Notes: generated by a model from the letters alone, not told the origin. A stretch of DNA of 64,000 nt from Engraulis encrasicolus (GCF_034702125.1 NC_085861.1:4599645-4663644); one strand, 5' to 3'. Shown: positions 32,170 through 44,950, counted from the stretch's first letter. Translations and numbers: made by a program.

Positions 32170-32200
<31 letters not shown>

Positions 32201-32885
32201 GCAAGCAAGCAATCAATCAATCACTCTATCAAACAATCAATCAATCAATTAAAATGACTTATATACCACATCATAAATAATTGTCATTCAATGTGCTAAA
32301 GAGTAGAGAAAGAGATAAGAAAAGAAAAGAAACTATAGTGTTATAGATATAGTAGATAATTAACCATCACCAAAGGCAGATGAGATAAAGCTGTTTTTCA
32401 TTTCTTTTAGATACTGTTGGGGCAGTTATGATATGGACAGGAAGCTGGTTCCAGCATTTTTCAGCACAATGACTAAATGCCAATTCACCCTGTTTAGACC
32501 TGACTCTAGGCACCACCAGTAGAGGAGATTCTGAAGACCTAAGGCATCTATTAGAATGATATTGTTCAAGCATATCTACAATATATTTACGGCCCAAGAC
32601 AATTATTGAGTATCCGAAGAATTTTAAACTCAATTCTAAATCTCGCTGGTAGCCAGTGCAATGACCTAAGTACCTATGGTGATGGCCCTACCATGCTTCA
32701 AAGTAGCACACTCATCTGTTACGCGGCAATCCCCGGTTTGATTCCGGCCCGGGTCCTTTGCCGACCCCTCCCCAAAAAACGTTTCCTGTCTCTCTCTCTC
32801 AGACTGTCCTGTCATTAATAAAGCCTAAAAGACCAAAAAAAAGCACCTATGGTGACGCTCTCGTGCGGTATGATGTGCTGCTTGC

Positions 32886-32916
<31 letters not shown>

Positions 32917-33098
32917 ACCCAAGTACCTATGGTGACGCTCTCGAGCGGGATGATGTGCTGCTTGCGTCTGTGTGTGTGTGTGTGTGTGTGTCCCAAGTAC
33001 CTATGGTGACTTTCTCCAGCAGTATGATGTGCTGCTTGTGTGTGTGTGTGTGACCCAAGTACCTATGGTGACGCTCTCGAGCGGTATGATGTGCTGCT

Positions 33099-33135
<37 letters not shown>

Positions 33136-33180
33136 CCCAAGTACCAATGGTGACGCTCTCGTGCGGTATGATGTGCTGCT

Positions 33181-33271
<91 letters not shown>

Positions 33272-33545
33272 CATAAGTAGTACCTATGGTGACGCTCTCG
33301 AGCGGTATGATGTGCTGCTTGTTGTACTTCTTCTTGTGGATGACGATGTTGCCGTAGACCAGGATGTCGTTGAAGAGGAAGAACTGGCGCGCCTTGGGCT
33401 TCTTGCGGCACAGCTTGGTCAGCACGCCCTCGCCGATCAGCACGCGGCCCGGGATGGCCAGGGGCTGGCCCGCCGTGCCGAAGCAGCCCTCCACCACCTG
33501 GATGCGCTTGGAGTTGGCCTCGCTGTTCGCCAGCCGGTCCACCAT
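31664..33545 (-). CDS. plekhf2: Phafin2 (pleckstrin homology and FYVE domain protein), two coding exons
   Basis: Coding exons on the minus strand: 33545-33284 (87 codons plus one base) and 32145-31664, giving 247 residues (human about 249). The splice ATA G|GT...CAG|AC ACG restores T-I-D-T-V-G-D-E-G-E-L. The PH domain spans about 35-131, ending in the conserved helix Trp (W122). The FYVE zinc finger spans about 149-211: WVPD, CMRC, RRHHCRKCG, CGPC and CEFC give the zinc ligands and PI3P-binding basic patch. The acidic tail MSDDDDDDDSSD distinguishes it from PLEKHF1. The protein binds PI3P on endosomes and acts in endosomal trafficking and autophagy (family knowledge). A 5' UTR acceptor (TGCCTCCAG) lies 15 bases before the ATG, so a non-coding first exon exists to the right. 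The intron is unusual: human PLEKHF2 has, to my knowledge, one coding exon, and here the intron is built from a LINE fragment plus duplicated exon ends. Confidence 0.96.
32146..32673 (-). mobile_element. 5'-truncated L2-like LINE copy C, backbone of the plekhf2 intron
   Basis: In gene-sense orientation it starts GTACTTAGGTCATTGCACTGG, coding the L2 reverse-transcriptase motif VLRSLHWLP. It runs through VPRVRSKQGELAFSH and WNQLPVHI (C-terminal L2 motifs, with stops and frameshifts) and ends in a (TTGA)n tail, TTTGATTGACAG, whose AG is the plekhf2 acceptor. Its first GT coincides with the donor position ATAG|GTACTT. It is thus flush with the exon sequence at both ends. Confidence 0.85.
32683..32844 (+). 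mobile_element. tRNA-derived SINE inserted in the plekhf2 intron
   Basis: B box GGTTTGATTCC (32735-32745), body TTTCCTGTCTCTCTCTCTC and an A-rich 3' end. It is bracketed by the 11-bp direct repeat ACCTATGGTGA (32672-32682, 32845-32855), which is itself exon-end sequence. It therefore landed in a duplicated plekhf2 exon end. Confidence 0.8.
32847..33182 (-). repeat. Five extra copies of the plekhf2 exon 1 end and splice donor, separated by (CA)n
   Basis: The true 38-bp exon end (33284-33321) recurs at 32847-32884, 32927-32964, 33001-33038, 33063-33100 and 33145-33182, with few substitutions. Three copies retain ATAG|GTACTTGGG and a fourth ATTG|GTACTTGGG; the first (32847) has GGTGC because of the SINE. 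Spacer lengths vary with the CA repeats. Each copy encodes the end of QHIIPLESVTI and offers a competing 5' splice site. Confidence 0.9.
33183..33270. repeat. (TG)n microsatellite next to the true plekhf2 donor
   Basis: About 43 TG units (CA on the gene strand), only 13 bases inside the intron from the real donor. CA repeats near donors are known intronic splicing enhancers bound by hnRNP L. Confidence 0.9.
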
Positions 33546-33560
33546 CTTTCAGGCCGTCAC

Positions 33561-33960
<400 letters not shown>

Positions 33961-34012
33961 ATAGTGAGATGAGAACCTGAGGAAATATGTAGATGGTTAT
34001 TATGGCTTATTT

Positions 34013-34140
34013 ACATAGTATTGGAGCCGTTTAGCCTTTAATATGATAGGAAAGTGCAGACAGGACAGGGACAGAGAGATAGGGGAGGGCTGGGAAATGA
34101 CCCAGGCCGTACAACTTGGTAAAGCGTATTAGAGGTTAGG
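34013..34140 (-). mobile_element. SINE fragment
   Basis: Contains GACAGGACAGGGACAGAGAG and GGGCTGGGAAATGACCCAGG, the body shared in the same orientation with the SINE at 35498-35696. The tRNA-like head is incomplete. The following 34140-34740 shows no gene. Confidence 0.5.
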
Positions 34141-34740
34141 CATCCACCTATTAACCCATTGTGTCCTGGAAACACACATACGCTGCATTCAGGTTCTTGA
34201 GATTTGAGTTGTTTTATTAAAAAATGTGGGTAAGTTCGAGCTGAATGAACACATTCTAAGGCAAAACGAGGGTCCTTGCTTTTAAATGCAACTCATTTCA
34301 TGCTCGTACATGCTTCAGAGGCTGAGATATTTAGGATTTAAAAGGCAAAGGGCACCCTTTCCCAAAAAGGGCTTAGGAGGACAAAACGGGTTAACTCAAT
34401 AGTTCCCACTGGGTTGGGTAGCGATGGCAGAACGTGACCTCCCGCACCACCCGCCACCCTTCACCACTTTTGACAGGCTACATCATCGCATCTACAACAT
34501 CCTTTCTGCTTCAGTTCAGTTCCGACAACGCAACAGAGCTCCAGACACCATGATTGCTTGTTAGGCTGCCAAGAGTAAGAGCTTGTTTCCTGCCTCAGAC
34601 TAACACAACACAAACAAACAAAAAACACAATATCCAGCATCATGGCTCTCCCACTACTCTGTCCAAAACTGCACCACAGGAGGAGGCTCATTTGTCCGTT
34701 TAGTGGCTCCGCAGTGATGGGACGCCAGAGCGGATATCAT

Positions 34741-35121
34741 TAGGGATGCACCGATACCACTTTTTTGAAAACCGATACAAGTACGAGTACATTAATGTGT
34801 GTACTTGCCGATACCGATACCGATACCGATACCGATACCTTTTACCACCAAAATACAATGAAAATAAATGCATGGCCTTGTTTTTTTCCATCTGTGATAT
34901 TTTTTATTGTCCATTTCCATGTAGATTTAAATGTTAGTAAATGTATGAGGTGGCACTTTTTTCCATGCTGCTTTCAAGTCCACAGAACGTGACAAGATTT
35001 TGCATTGCTTTGTGTAATAGCAGTATCGTTCCCGGTATTGGCAAGTGCTTGACGAGTATGAGTACGAGTATAATGAGCAGTATCGGGTGCCGATACCGAC
35101 ACCAGTATCAGTGCATCCCTA
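34741..35121. mobile_element. hAT-like MITE with TAGGGATGCACCGATA ends
   Basis: Inverted ends TAGGGATGCACCGATA / TATCAGTGCATCCCTA. Flanking 8-mers GATATCAT (34733-34740) and GATATAAT (35122-35129) match at seven of eight positions. The interior carries CCGATA repeats near both ends. Confidence 0.7.
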
Positions 35122-35391
35122 GATATAATTTAAGTGAAGGCAGCAAGACGCCCACACACACACACATACCAGCCAGGCCTCTTCTCAGGACGAGAGCTGG
35201 CTTTTTCTCACCTGCACATAATAACGCCAAAGGCACTGAGGCCATGTTAAAAATAATAAAAAAAAGGGTAAACTTGTTTACTTTAGATGGTGCTATTTTT
35301 TGTTGTTTTGGTAAAGAAAGCCTGAAGACACAGACAGAATAAACAAAACAAATAAACAAAAGACACAAACATCAATAAAGCCGTTAGTCCA

Positions 35392-35816
35392 GGGGCTACT
35401 TCACAAAGCTGGTTCAATATCTAATAACTAAGCGACACGTTAACCTTGAGGTGGTGGCAAATCATCAAACAGAAGAGCCCGGTGTCTTCATTTTCTTTTT
35501 TTCCCCCTTTCTTTTTTCTTAGGGGCTTTGTATGCCTTTATTGACAGGACAGTATGAGATGCTGACAGGAAGCAAGTGGGAGAAAGAGATGGGGGAGGAT
35601 TGGGAAATGACCCCGGCTGAACTCCAACCGGGGTCCCCATGATGGGCATGCAAGCCCAAATGTTGGGGGCTTAGCGCGTTGCGCCACAGAGCCCCCGTCT
35701 TCATTTTCTTAACTAAATGTTGTCTGCAGTCCATCTATTGGCAGGTTTATCACATCCTGTAGGATAACTTAGCCAGGTCTGTCAATTAGCCATATTCTTG
35801 AAATACTCCCCTGGTT
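35392..35816. mobile_element. MITE-like repeat interrupted by a SINE
   Basis: Left end CCAGGGGCTACTTCACAAAG and right end AAATACTCCCCTGG are imperfect inverted repeats. The GGTTCA/TTAACC content matches the pieces at 21378 and 21496. The SINE at 35498-35696 lies inside. Confidence 0.5.
35498..35696 (-). mobile_element. tRNA-derived SINE with 14-bp target duplication
   Basis: Flanked by perfect GTCTTCATTTTCTT repeats (35484-35497, 35697-35710). On the minus strand it carries an A-box-like TGGCGCAACGCGCTAAGC, a degenerate B-box region and the same body and CATACAAAGCCCC-type tail as 55398-55614. Confidence 0.88.
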
Positions 35817-36160
35817 TGTTTACCAGGAAAATACAAGAGCTTCACTTATCCTGGAAGAAAATTAAGAAAAATATCTGGAAAGAAATTATATTTTTATTGT
35901 ATTCGTATCTGGTGTTTTTAAGCTACTCTCCCTCTTCGTCAGAGAAGATAATAACTAGCTCAAATGGAAAAGTGAAATGCTTGCTGCAACACCCCAGTTG
36001 GGTTTTCCTTAGAATATAAAATGCAATCAGAGGAGCGGCACAAACGGCAGTCTGTGTGAAATTAGCAGGCAGCAAATTAACCAAAACATGGACATTTACA
36101 CAGCATTTGCATAACAGCAGTGATTCTATGCACACAGGTGCATGCATTCTCTTACTCAGA

Positions 36161-36258
36161 CACACACACACACGCGCACGCGCACACGCACACGCACACG
36201 CACACGCACACGCACACGCACACGCACACGCACACGCACACACACACACACACACACA
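36161..36258. repeat. (CACACG)n array
   Basis: About 13 hexamer units with CG steps, flanked by CA repeats and by two copies of 'ATGCATTCTCTTACTCAGAC' (about 36141 and 36258). Z-DNA-prone. Confidence 0.9.
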
Positions 36259-36896
36259 TGCATTCTCTTACTCAGACACACACAGAGTTGCTGTCTCACT
36301 CTCTAACACATTCAAGCGCCCCCCACACACAGGCGCACAAAACACGCTCATTTTTTCCCCTCCCCCAATGACAGTGGAGAAAAGGTTTTGTCTCACAGGT
36401 GTTAAATGATCCCACTTCTTCTTGCTGATCGGCTTGACATATGCAAAAGGTTGCGCTGGTGTAGAACAATCAAGCAGCGGCTTCTTCCCACACACACACA
36501 CCTGTCTTATCCCTGCAACCCCCCCCCCAACCCCCCCATCCCACACACCTGTCCCACTGCCCCCTACCCCCCATCCCCCACACACCTGTCCTCTTGTCCC
36601 TGCAAAACAACCCCCCGCCCCCCCAACTCCCCCACCCCTCACACCTATCCACCTATTCCGCACACCAACCCCCACTACACTGCCACCCAACAGACCTGCC
36701 CCGGCCCTACCACACAAACCAACCCCACACACACACACACCTGTCGACCGTCCCCTGGGCACCACTACCCCCCCCACCATCCCCCTCATCCCCCACACCT
36801 GTCTCCCCTCGCCCTGGCCCCTTATCGCGCTGCTCTTCAGGGTCCGACAGCAGGGCTTCATAATTGGGGAGTTGGAGAGGACAGGCAAGGCCACAC

Positions 36897-37480
36897 AGGG
36901 GAAACAAGAGAGAGGAGAGGAGAGAGGAGAAGGAGGAAGGAAGGAGGAGGAAGAGGAAGAGGAGGGAGGAGGGAGGAGGGAGGAGGAGAGAGGAGAGAGG
37001 AGAGAGGAAGGAGGGAGGAGGAAGGAGGAGAGAGGAGAGAGGAGAGAGAGGAGGGAGACGAGGGGAGAGAGAAGAGATGAGAGAAGAGGGGAGTTGGAGA
37101 GGACAGGCGGGGCCACACAGGGGAAACGAGAGAGAGGAGAGACGAGGGAGGAGAGAGGAGAGAGGAGAGAGGAGAGAGGAGAGAGAGGAGAGAGGAGAGA
37201 GAGGAGAGAGGAGAGAGGAGAGAGAGGAGAGAGAGGAGAGAGAGGAGAGAGAGGAGAGAGGAGAGAGGAGAGAGGAGAGAGGAGAGAGGAGGGAGGAGAG
37301 AGGAGAGAGAGGGAGGGAGAGAGGAGAGAGGGAGAGGAGAGGAGAGGAGAGAGGGAGAGAGAGGAGAGAGGGGAGAGAGGAGAGAGGAGAGAGGGGAGGG
37401 AGACGAGGGGAGAGGGGAGGGAGGAGTGAGGAGAGAGGAGAGAGGAGATAGGAGAGAGGAGAGAGGAGAGAGGAGGGGAG
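36897..37480. repeat. AGAGG-type polypurine minisatellite
   Basis: About 580 bases of nearly pure purine on the plus strand. The segment 'GAGTTGGAGAGGACAGGC' plus GGCCACACAGGGGAAA appears at 36869 and 37091, with a variant at 37480, so a ~220-bp higher-order repeat exists. Long frames on both strands are artefacts. Confidence 0.9.
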
Positions 37481-38430
37481 TTTTGAGAGGACAGGCAGGG
37501 GCCACATAGGGGAAGAGGCAAGGATGCCATCAGGCTGCACACAAGGGACCCACACAATGACAGCCACAGACTCACACACAAGAGAACAGATGGGCTAAAA
37601 TTAAACTAAAATTAGACCACCACCGCCACCACCACCACCACCACCACCACTAGGGGTGTGTTCAAATTATCAGTATCGGTATTGTCACAAGCCTCTTCAC
37701 GATACACTACAGTCCGCAGACTCAATGACATGGCATTGGCAACAGTCTGTATGAGCTCTCAATAGGCTTCTCCCAAACACATGTTTCTCTTCCTTTAAGG
37801 GGTCTGCATGACACAGTCGGCATGACAAATAACCTGCTGCACAAGTGGCCAAGGGGCCCAGGAGGAGACGAAACGCTTCACCCGAACACATTTGTCTCTT
37901 CAACAACCAGAATTGAAGAGAGTCCTTGTGCACAAGTCTTCAGCAATACAGGTGCGGGTGTGAGGCAGGAGAAGGTGATCAAAGATGAAAGTTCAGAAGA
38001 CACCTCACACTGCTTGCTGTTCTTTTTTTTCTTATTGTATTTTTTTGAGCGAACAATGCCTTTCACCCAGTGCGTCATCGCTTTGATCACAATTTTCTCT
38101 TCTTTTAGGGTGCTGACCAAAATAACGTATAAGAATGTGTAATCAAAAACTAGATATAAGAGATATAAGAGATATAACTCTTTCTTATATCTCAGGTATT
38201 TTTCACAGCCTGTATGCCAAATAACCTGCTGCACTAGTGGTGGTCAGGGGCAGGCAGCCAAATGGACTGAAAATTACTCGAGAGATGAAACACTGGCTGG
38301 AGAGAGGCGTCTGTGTGAGAACCTGGAGTGGGTGAACACTAGGGCTAGACTGGTTATCTGGCATACAGGTCATTTTCCAGGTGGGCCGACAGTCATGTAG
38401 TGCCGCTGTTTTTTTTGTTTGTTTGTTTGT

Positions 38431-38790
38431 AGGGCTGGGAATCGATCCAAATGTCCTGGATCGATTCCGATCCAGGTCACGATCCCATTCGATTCACGAT
38501 CCGATTCAATATCGATCTTCTGTGTTGCTGGGTTGTCACTTAAACCCATTTATGCCTAAAATTCTAAGACCAGTTATAAAAACCTAAATATCTCAGCCTT
38601 TGATGCCCACACAAACATGAAATAGTGGGCATGTAGCGACATGAATGTGAATGAGAGCTACAGGAAGTGGTTGAGGAATAGCACCTAGAATCATCTGCAA
38701 AAGATCTATCCACAAAAATGTGAATCGATATTGCACTTTTCGAACGTGAATCGATATTGGATCGCAGATCGATCTTTTGAACACAGCCCT
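38431..38790. mobile_element. MITE with AGGGCTG ends and GAATCGAT repeats
   Basis: Ends AGGGCTGGGAATCGATCC / GGATCG...ACAGCCCT are inverted. Flanks are GTTTGT repeats, so the target duplication is unreadable. Internal ATCGAT motifs recur near both ends. Confidence 0.6.
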
Positions 38791-39059
38791 ATTTGTTTGT
38801 TTGTTTTTGTTTGAAATTTTCCCTTAGAGACCGGCCCCCAATTTAGATGGGGGCGGACAATCTTTGTAATGGACTGAGGAGACGATTGTAATTGTAGTAT
38901 GGGGGTGGGTGAGGGGGTGGTCGTCTATGCCAAAAATGCCCTGGTGACCACTCAGCCTCGTTCCAGTCCACAGACTCACACACATGGCCACAGCCTGAAG
39001 GAGTTCTTAAAAGGTTGGAGGTTTTTCTTTTGTTTCTGGGTGCTGACCAAAATAATTAG

Positions 39060-39232
39060 GGGGCAGCCAACCGGCTAAATCCTGGTGAAATGTGAGTTTG
39101 GCTGGTAGAAAAGACCACCTTACCAGCCAGCCACTTTGACGCATTGGTGAGTGTGTGCTAGTTTGGCTAGTAAGATTAGCATCTACTAGCCAATTTGGCT
39201 GGTGATGAAAAACGTTAATTTAGAGCCCTGAA
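39060..39232 (-). mobile_element. Fragment of a hAT-like element
   Basis: Ends GTTAATTTAGAGCCCTG at right; read in reverse this is CAGGGCTCTAAATTAAC. The GGCTGGT/ACCAGCC repeats resemble the element at 45180-46738. The left end is missing. Confidence 0.5.
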
Positions 39233-39406
39233 AAATAAAAAAAGTGGTCGCACCATACATGCAACTTTTTTTTATTACACATTGACCATGCCATCAATCA
39301 ACTTTTGCATCAACTTTTTTTTCATCCCACATGCTGGGCCATGCATCTGCTGCCCAAAAGGCTGGAAATCACATGAGATGAGAGAGATGAAAAGCTGGCT
39401 GGAGAG

Positions 39407-40950
<1,544 letters not shown>

Positions 40951-41339
40951 GCGACGTGACAAGTGGAGCGATGCTGATCTCATTTCGGATCGCCGGGGCA
41001 ACAGAACACAGAACACAGCGCTAAAGCTCCAACTCCAAGTCCACTGGCACACAGCTGATAAATGCCTACGAGTGGAGCACAGCACAGCACTAGCCAGGCT
41101 GTGCCCTCCTAGTGACGCAACAGCTTCAGCGTTGCTACCAGTCAGGTCAGGAGTCAATGCAAGTAAGACTTTCTGTGTTCCTGCAAATACGAGAACTCCT
41201 ACCACTTTGTTGGGAAGCAAACAATCATTAGCAAACCAAGGGCGGACATTTGGAAAATGCCGTTTGGGAAATGTTAATTGTTATGCTCTTGGTCAGACCA
41301 AGTCTCAAAGAGATTTGAATGTCGATGATAATCAGGCTA

Positions 41340-41575
41340 GCACAGGACAGGACAGAATAGGACAGAGCTGAGGAGAACAGGACAGGACAGGACAGGACAG
41401 GACAGGACAGGACAGGACAGGACAGGACAGGACAGGACAGGACAGGACAGGACAGGACAGGACAGGACAGGACAGGACAGGACAGGAGGACAGAATAGGG
41501 CAGAGCTGGGAAGAGTAGCACAGGAGGACAGGACAGGACAGGACAGGACAGGACAGGACAGGACAGAATAGGGCA
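41340..41575. repeat. (GGACA)n pentanucleotide minisatellite
   Basis: Roughly 35 ACAGG units in two runs separated by 'GAATAGGGCAGAGCTGGGAA' pieces, which also border the array. Confidence 0.95.
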
Positions 41576-41619
41576 GAGCTGGGAAGGGCAAGAGGTTGGG
41601 CAGGGAGACCATTACCCCC

Positions 41620-42100
41620 TCTGATAGGCAGAGAGGGGGGTAGGTAGGCAGATAGGCAGAGAGGGGGGTAGGTAGGCAGATAGGCAGAGAGGGGGGAGGT
41701 AGCCAGAGAGGGGGGTAGGTAGGCAGATAGGCAGGGGGGGGGGTAGGTAGGCAGATAGGCAGAGAGGGGGGAGGTAGCCAGAGAGGGGGGTAGGTAGGCA
41801 GATAGGCAGGGGGGGGGGGGGGGGGGGTAGGTAGGCAGAGAGGGGGGTAGGTAGGCAGATAGGCAGGGGGGGGGTAGGTAGCCAGATAGGCAGAGACAGA
41901 GAGGGGGGAGGTAGCCAGAGAGGGGGGTAGGTAGGCAGATAGGCAGGGGGGGNGGGGGGGGGGGGGGGCTAGGTAGGCAGAAAGTGGGGTAGGTAGGCAG
42001 ATAAGGGGGTAGGTAGGCAGATAGGCAGAGAGGGGGGTAGGTAGGCAGAAAGTGGGGTAGGTAGGCAGATAAGGGGGTAGACAAGTGATAGGGAACGTAG
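41620..42100. repeat. Minisatellite of GGTAGGTAGGCAGATAGGCAGA-like units with G runs
   Basis: More than ten imperfect ~28-bp units, some expanded into runs of G. One ambiguous base (N) at 41953 sits in a G run and signals assembly trouble. A GGCAGGCA array follows to about 42200. Confidence 0.9.
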
Positions 42101-42705
42101 ACAGGCAGGCAGGCAGACCGGCAGAGAAGCAGGCATACAGGCAGGCATGCAGAGAGGCAGAGAAGCAGGCATACAGGCAGGCATACAGGGAGGCAGGGAG
42201 GGGGGCAAGTAGACAAGAAGGAAGGCTATCTCTAATTGTCTACGTCAAATTGTCTATGTCCACTCCACACCTAAAGTCTATGTCTGCAGGGGAAGTAAAA
42301 AACGTAATTTCAAATTCTTTGTATGACCAGTGCATAAAGAAATTGACAATATAGCCGACTTGACTTGAAAAACTACGCCCATGAGGGTGCTTGTTGTCAA
42401 GGTGGGCGGGCGCCTTACCAATGCGTTGCTAGGGGAAACCCTGCCGTGCACATTAATAGATTAATTGATTAATTGCCCTGGCCTCAGGTAAGCATCCGGC
42501 TTAATCCGGTCCCAATAACGGTAGTCGTGGAGACGATGGATCTGTTGGCCTGGTAACCATAAGAGGCCCTGTTAAGTTAATATCTGTTGTTTGTTGTTGT
42601 TGTTGTTGTTGTTGTTGTTTTCTATTTGGTCTCATGAGCACATTCCAGATCAGTGCACTCACTGACAGTCATCCAGCGGCACCCTGCTGCCATGGTTGGA
42701 CAAAC

Positions 42706-42786
42706 GCACGCACGCACGCACGCACGCCCGCACGCACGCACGCACGCACGCACACACGCACGCACGCACACACGCACGCACGCCCC
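42706..42786. repeat. (ACGC)n tetranucleotide array
   Basis: About 19 CGCA units with few interruptions. A (GTT)n tract lies at 42586-42620. Confidence 0.9.
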
Positions 42787-42932
42787 TTTTCAAATACAGG
42801 AAGCACTTATCTTATCTTACACATAGAGACAGGAAATATTTCACACACTGTTGAAGCTCTTCAACACATGCTATCAGTTTGGGTGCAAGTCCACACTACA
42901 CATACACATAATGCACACGCACACGCACACAA

Positions 42933-43224
42933 AGAGCTGTAACAATACACTCAACTCACGATCCGGTTCATATCGCGATTTTTGACACACGGTTCAATAT
43001 ACCCTACGATTTTTCAAATCTATGAGAACTATGATAGTTTCTTTGAAGGTAGAATAGGTTACAAGAGCCTACTAATAATACCAGTAATACAAAGAAATTT
43101 GAAAATATTAATAATGATGAGGGCATATCACGTATCACGATACTGCCTCCTTGCATTGCGATAAAGGCATCATGACTGCACATCACGATTTCTCGGTTCG
43201 ATACAATATTGTTACAGCCCTAGT
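42933..43224. mobile_element. Relative of the GGGCTGTAACGATA MITE
   Basis: Left GAGCTGTAACAATACACTCA and right CAATATTGTTACAGCCCTA match the ends and interior of 10293-10561 (for example CACGATACTGCCTCCTT... is shared). No clear target duplication. Confidence 0.65.
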
Positions 43225-43239
43225 ACGTAGACATACACT

Positions 43240-43450
43240 CTGTTGCTCTCTACCCACGGCTAGGCGTAGCTAGCTAGCTGTCCTCTGTTGCTCTGTACCC
43301 ACGGCTAGGCGTAGCTAGCTAGCTGTCCTCTGTTGCTCTGTACCCACGGCTAGGCGTAGCTAGCTAGCTGTCCTCTGTTGCTCTGTACCCACGGCTAGGC
43401 GTAGCTAGCTAGCTGTCCTCTGTTGCTCTGTACCCACGGCTAGGCGCAGT
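43240..43450. repeat. 45-bp tandem repeat, about 4.6 copies
   Basis: Unit CTCTGTTGCTCTGTACCCAC+GGCTAGGCGTAGCTAGCTAGCTGTC, almost identical between copies. Each holds the palindrome GCTAGCTAGC. A diverged copy lies at 43852-43890. Confidence 0.95.
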
Positions 43451-43538
43451 TAGCTGAGTGTCCTCCTCTGCGTGTTCATGAACACTGTGCTGACCTCACG
43501 ACTGCTGCATGGCTTATTGAGCCACACACTGATGTGCT

Positions 43539-43540
<2 letters not shown>

Positions 43541-43630
<90 letters not shown>

Positions 43631-44527
43631 GAGCTCTGATACACAACTCCTTTGGATGTATACTCCAACATCTAACAACACGAGCACACACGCGCGCACG
43701 TACACGCACGTACACGCGCACACACGCACGTACACGCACTGTTGAGCTCTGATACACAACTCCTGTGGATGTACTCCAACATCTAACAACACGAGCACAC
43801 ACGCACACGCGCACGCACACACACATGCGCACACGCACACGCACACACACGCTGTTGCGGTCTACCCACGGCTACTCATAGCTAGCTGTCCTCTGCCTGT
43901 TTGTCAACAGGGCAGCTCAGCGTCGTGTCCGCCCCCATCTGTGAGTGCAAAGATAATTGGCATAATTAGCCTGAGAGTTGCCACCAGGGGCAAGAACGGG
44001 CAGGGGAGGGGGGGGGGGGGGGGGACAGGGGGGCAAGGGTTGGCCGATGGGGGGCAGGGGGAGGATGTGGTGCCTGCCCCCCCCAGCCCCACATCACATA
44101 CCCAACACCCCCCCCACATCACATACCCAACACAATCCCCCGCCCCACATCACATACCCAACACCCCCCCCACATCACATACCCAACGCCCCCCTAGCCC
44201 CACATCACATACCCAACGCCCCCCATCAGCCCCCATCTCATAACAAACCACCGCCCCCCCAATCAGCCCTCATCACATACCTAATGCCCCAACTCCCAGC
44301 CATCAACCAACCGAGTTGCCACCAGGGGTGAGAGGGCAGGGCAGGGGGGAGGATGTGGTTTCTGCCCCATACAGGGATCATACTGTATGGCCAGTGTGAC
44401 ATAAAAACTACACCCCCCCCCATCTCCACCCTCCACCCTTTACTAGGTACTCATTAGAACACTGCATTGATCTCGAGGGCATGTTCTTATGTACCAAACG
44501 AGGTAGCAAATCACAGTGTATACATGT

Positions 44528-44611
<84 letters not shown>

Positions 44612-44950
44612 CCGTGTGTGTTACAGATGCTTTAAGCTGTTGCTGCTGCATGCCAGTGTGTGTTGACAGCAGCAGAGCAGAGCAGAGCGGAGGCGTACCG
44701 CCGGGAGAGACGCCGCTAATTACCATCGTATATGCGGATCACTGACCTGAAGAGACTAATACACACACAACTCCTGTGGATTTATACTCAAACAGGAACA
44801 CATGAGCACACACACACACGGGCACGCACACGGGCATGCGCACACATGCACACACACACACAAATGCGCACGCACGCACACACATGAGCGCACGCACGCA
44901 CGCACGCACGCATTCACACACACACACACACACGCACACATGGGCACGCA
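43541..44950. repeat. Microsatellite-rich block
   Basis: (CA)n 43541-43626; ACGTACACGC arrays 43685-43850, with a ~125-bp unit (TTGAGCTCTGATACACAACT) repeated at 43628 and 43742; poly-G 44007-44025; a ~26-bp CCCCACATCACATACCCAAC array 44085-44225; (TG)n 44530-44611; CA/CG 44805-44955. No gene supported. Confidence 0.9.

Noticed and set aside
31553..32257. 234-residue plus-strand frame opposite plekhf2 exon 2
   Set aside because: It is the antisense of a GC-rich conserved exon; the sense frame has clear PH/FYVE homology.
32367..32633. Independent gene encoding VPRVRSKQGELAFSH
   Set aside because: This is the decayed C-terminal part of an L2-like LINE reverse transcriptase inside the plekhf2 intron, with frameshifts.
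36268..37581. 437-residue Leu/Ser-rich frame
   Set aside because: Translation of a polypurine minisatellite; low complexity, no domain, no splice or start signals.
43240..43450. CRISPR-like array
   Set aside because: Direct repeats are contiguous without unique spacers; it is a minisatellite in vertebrate DNA.
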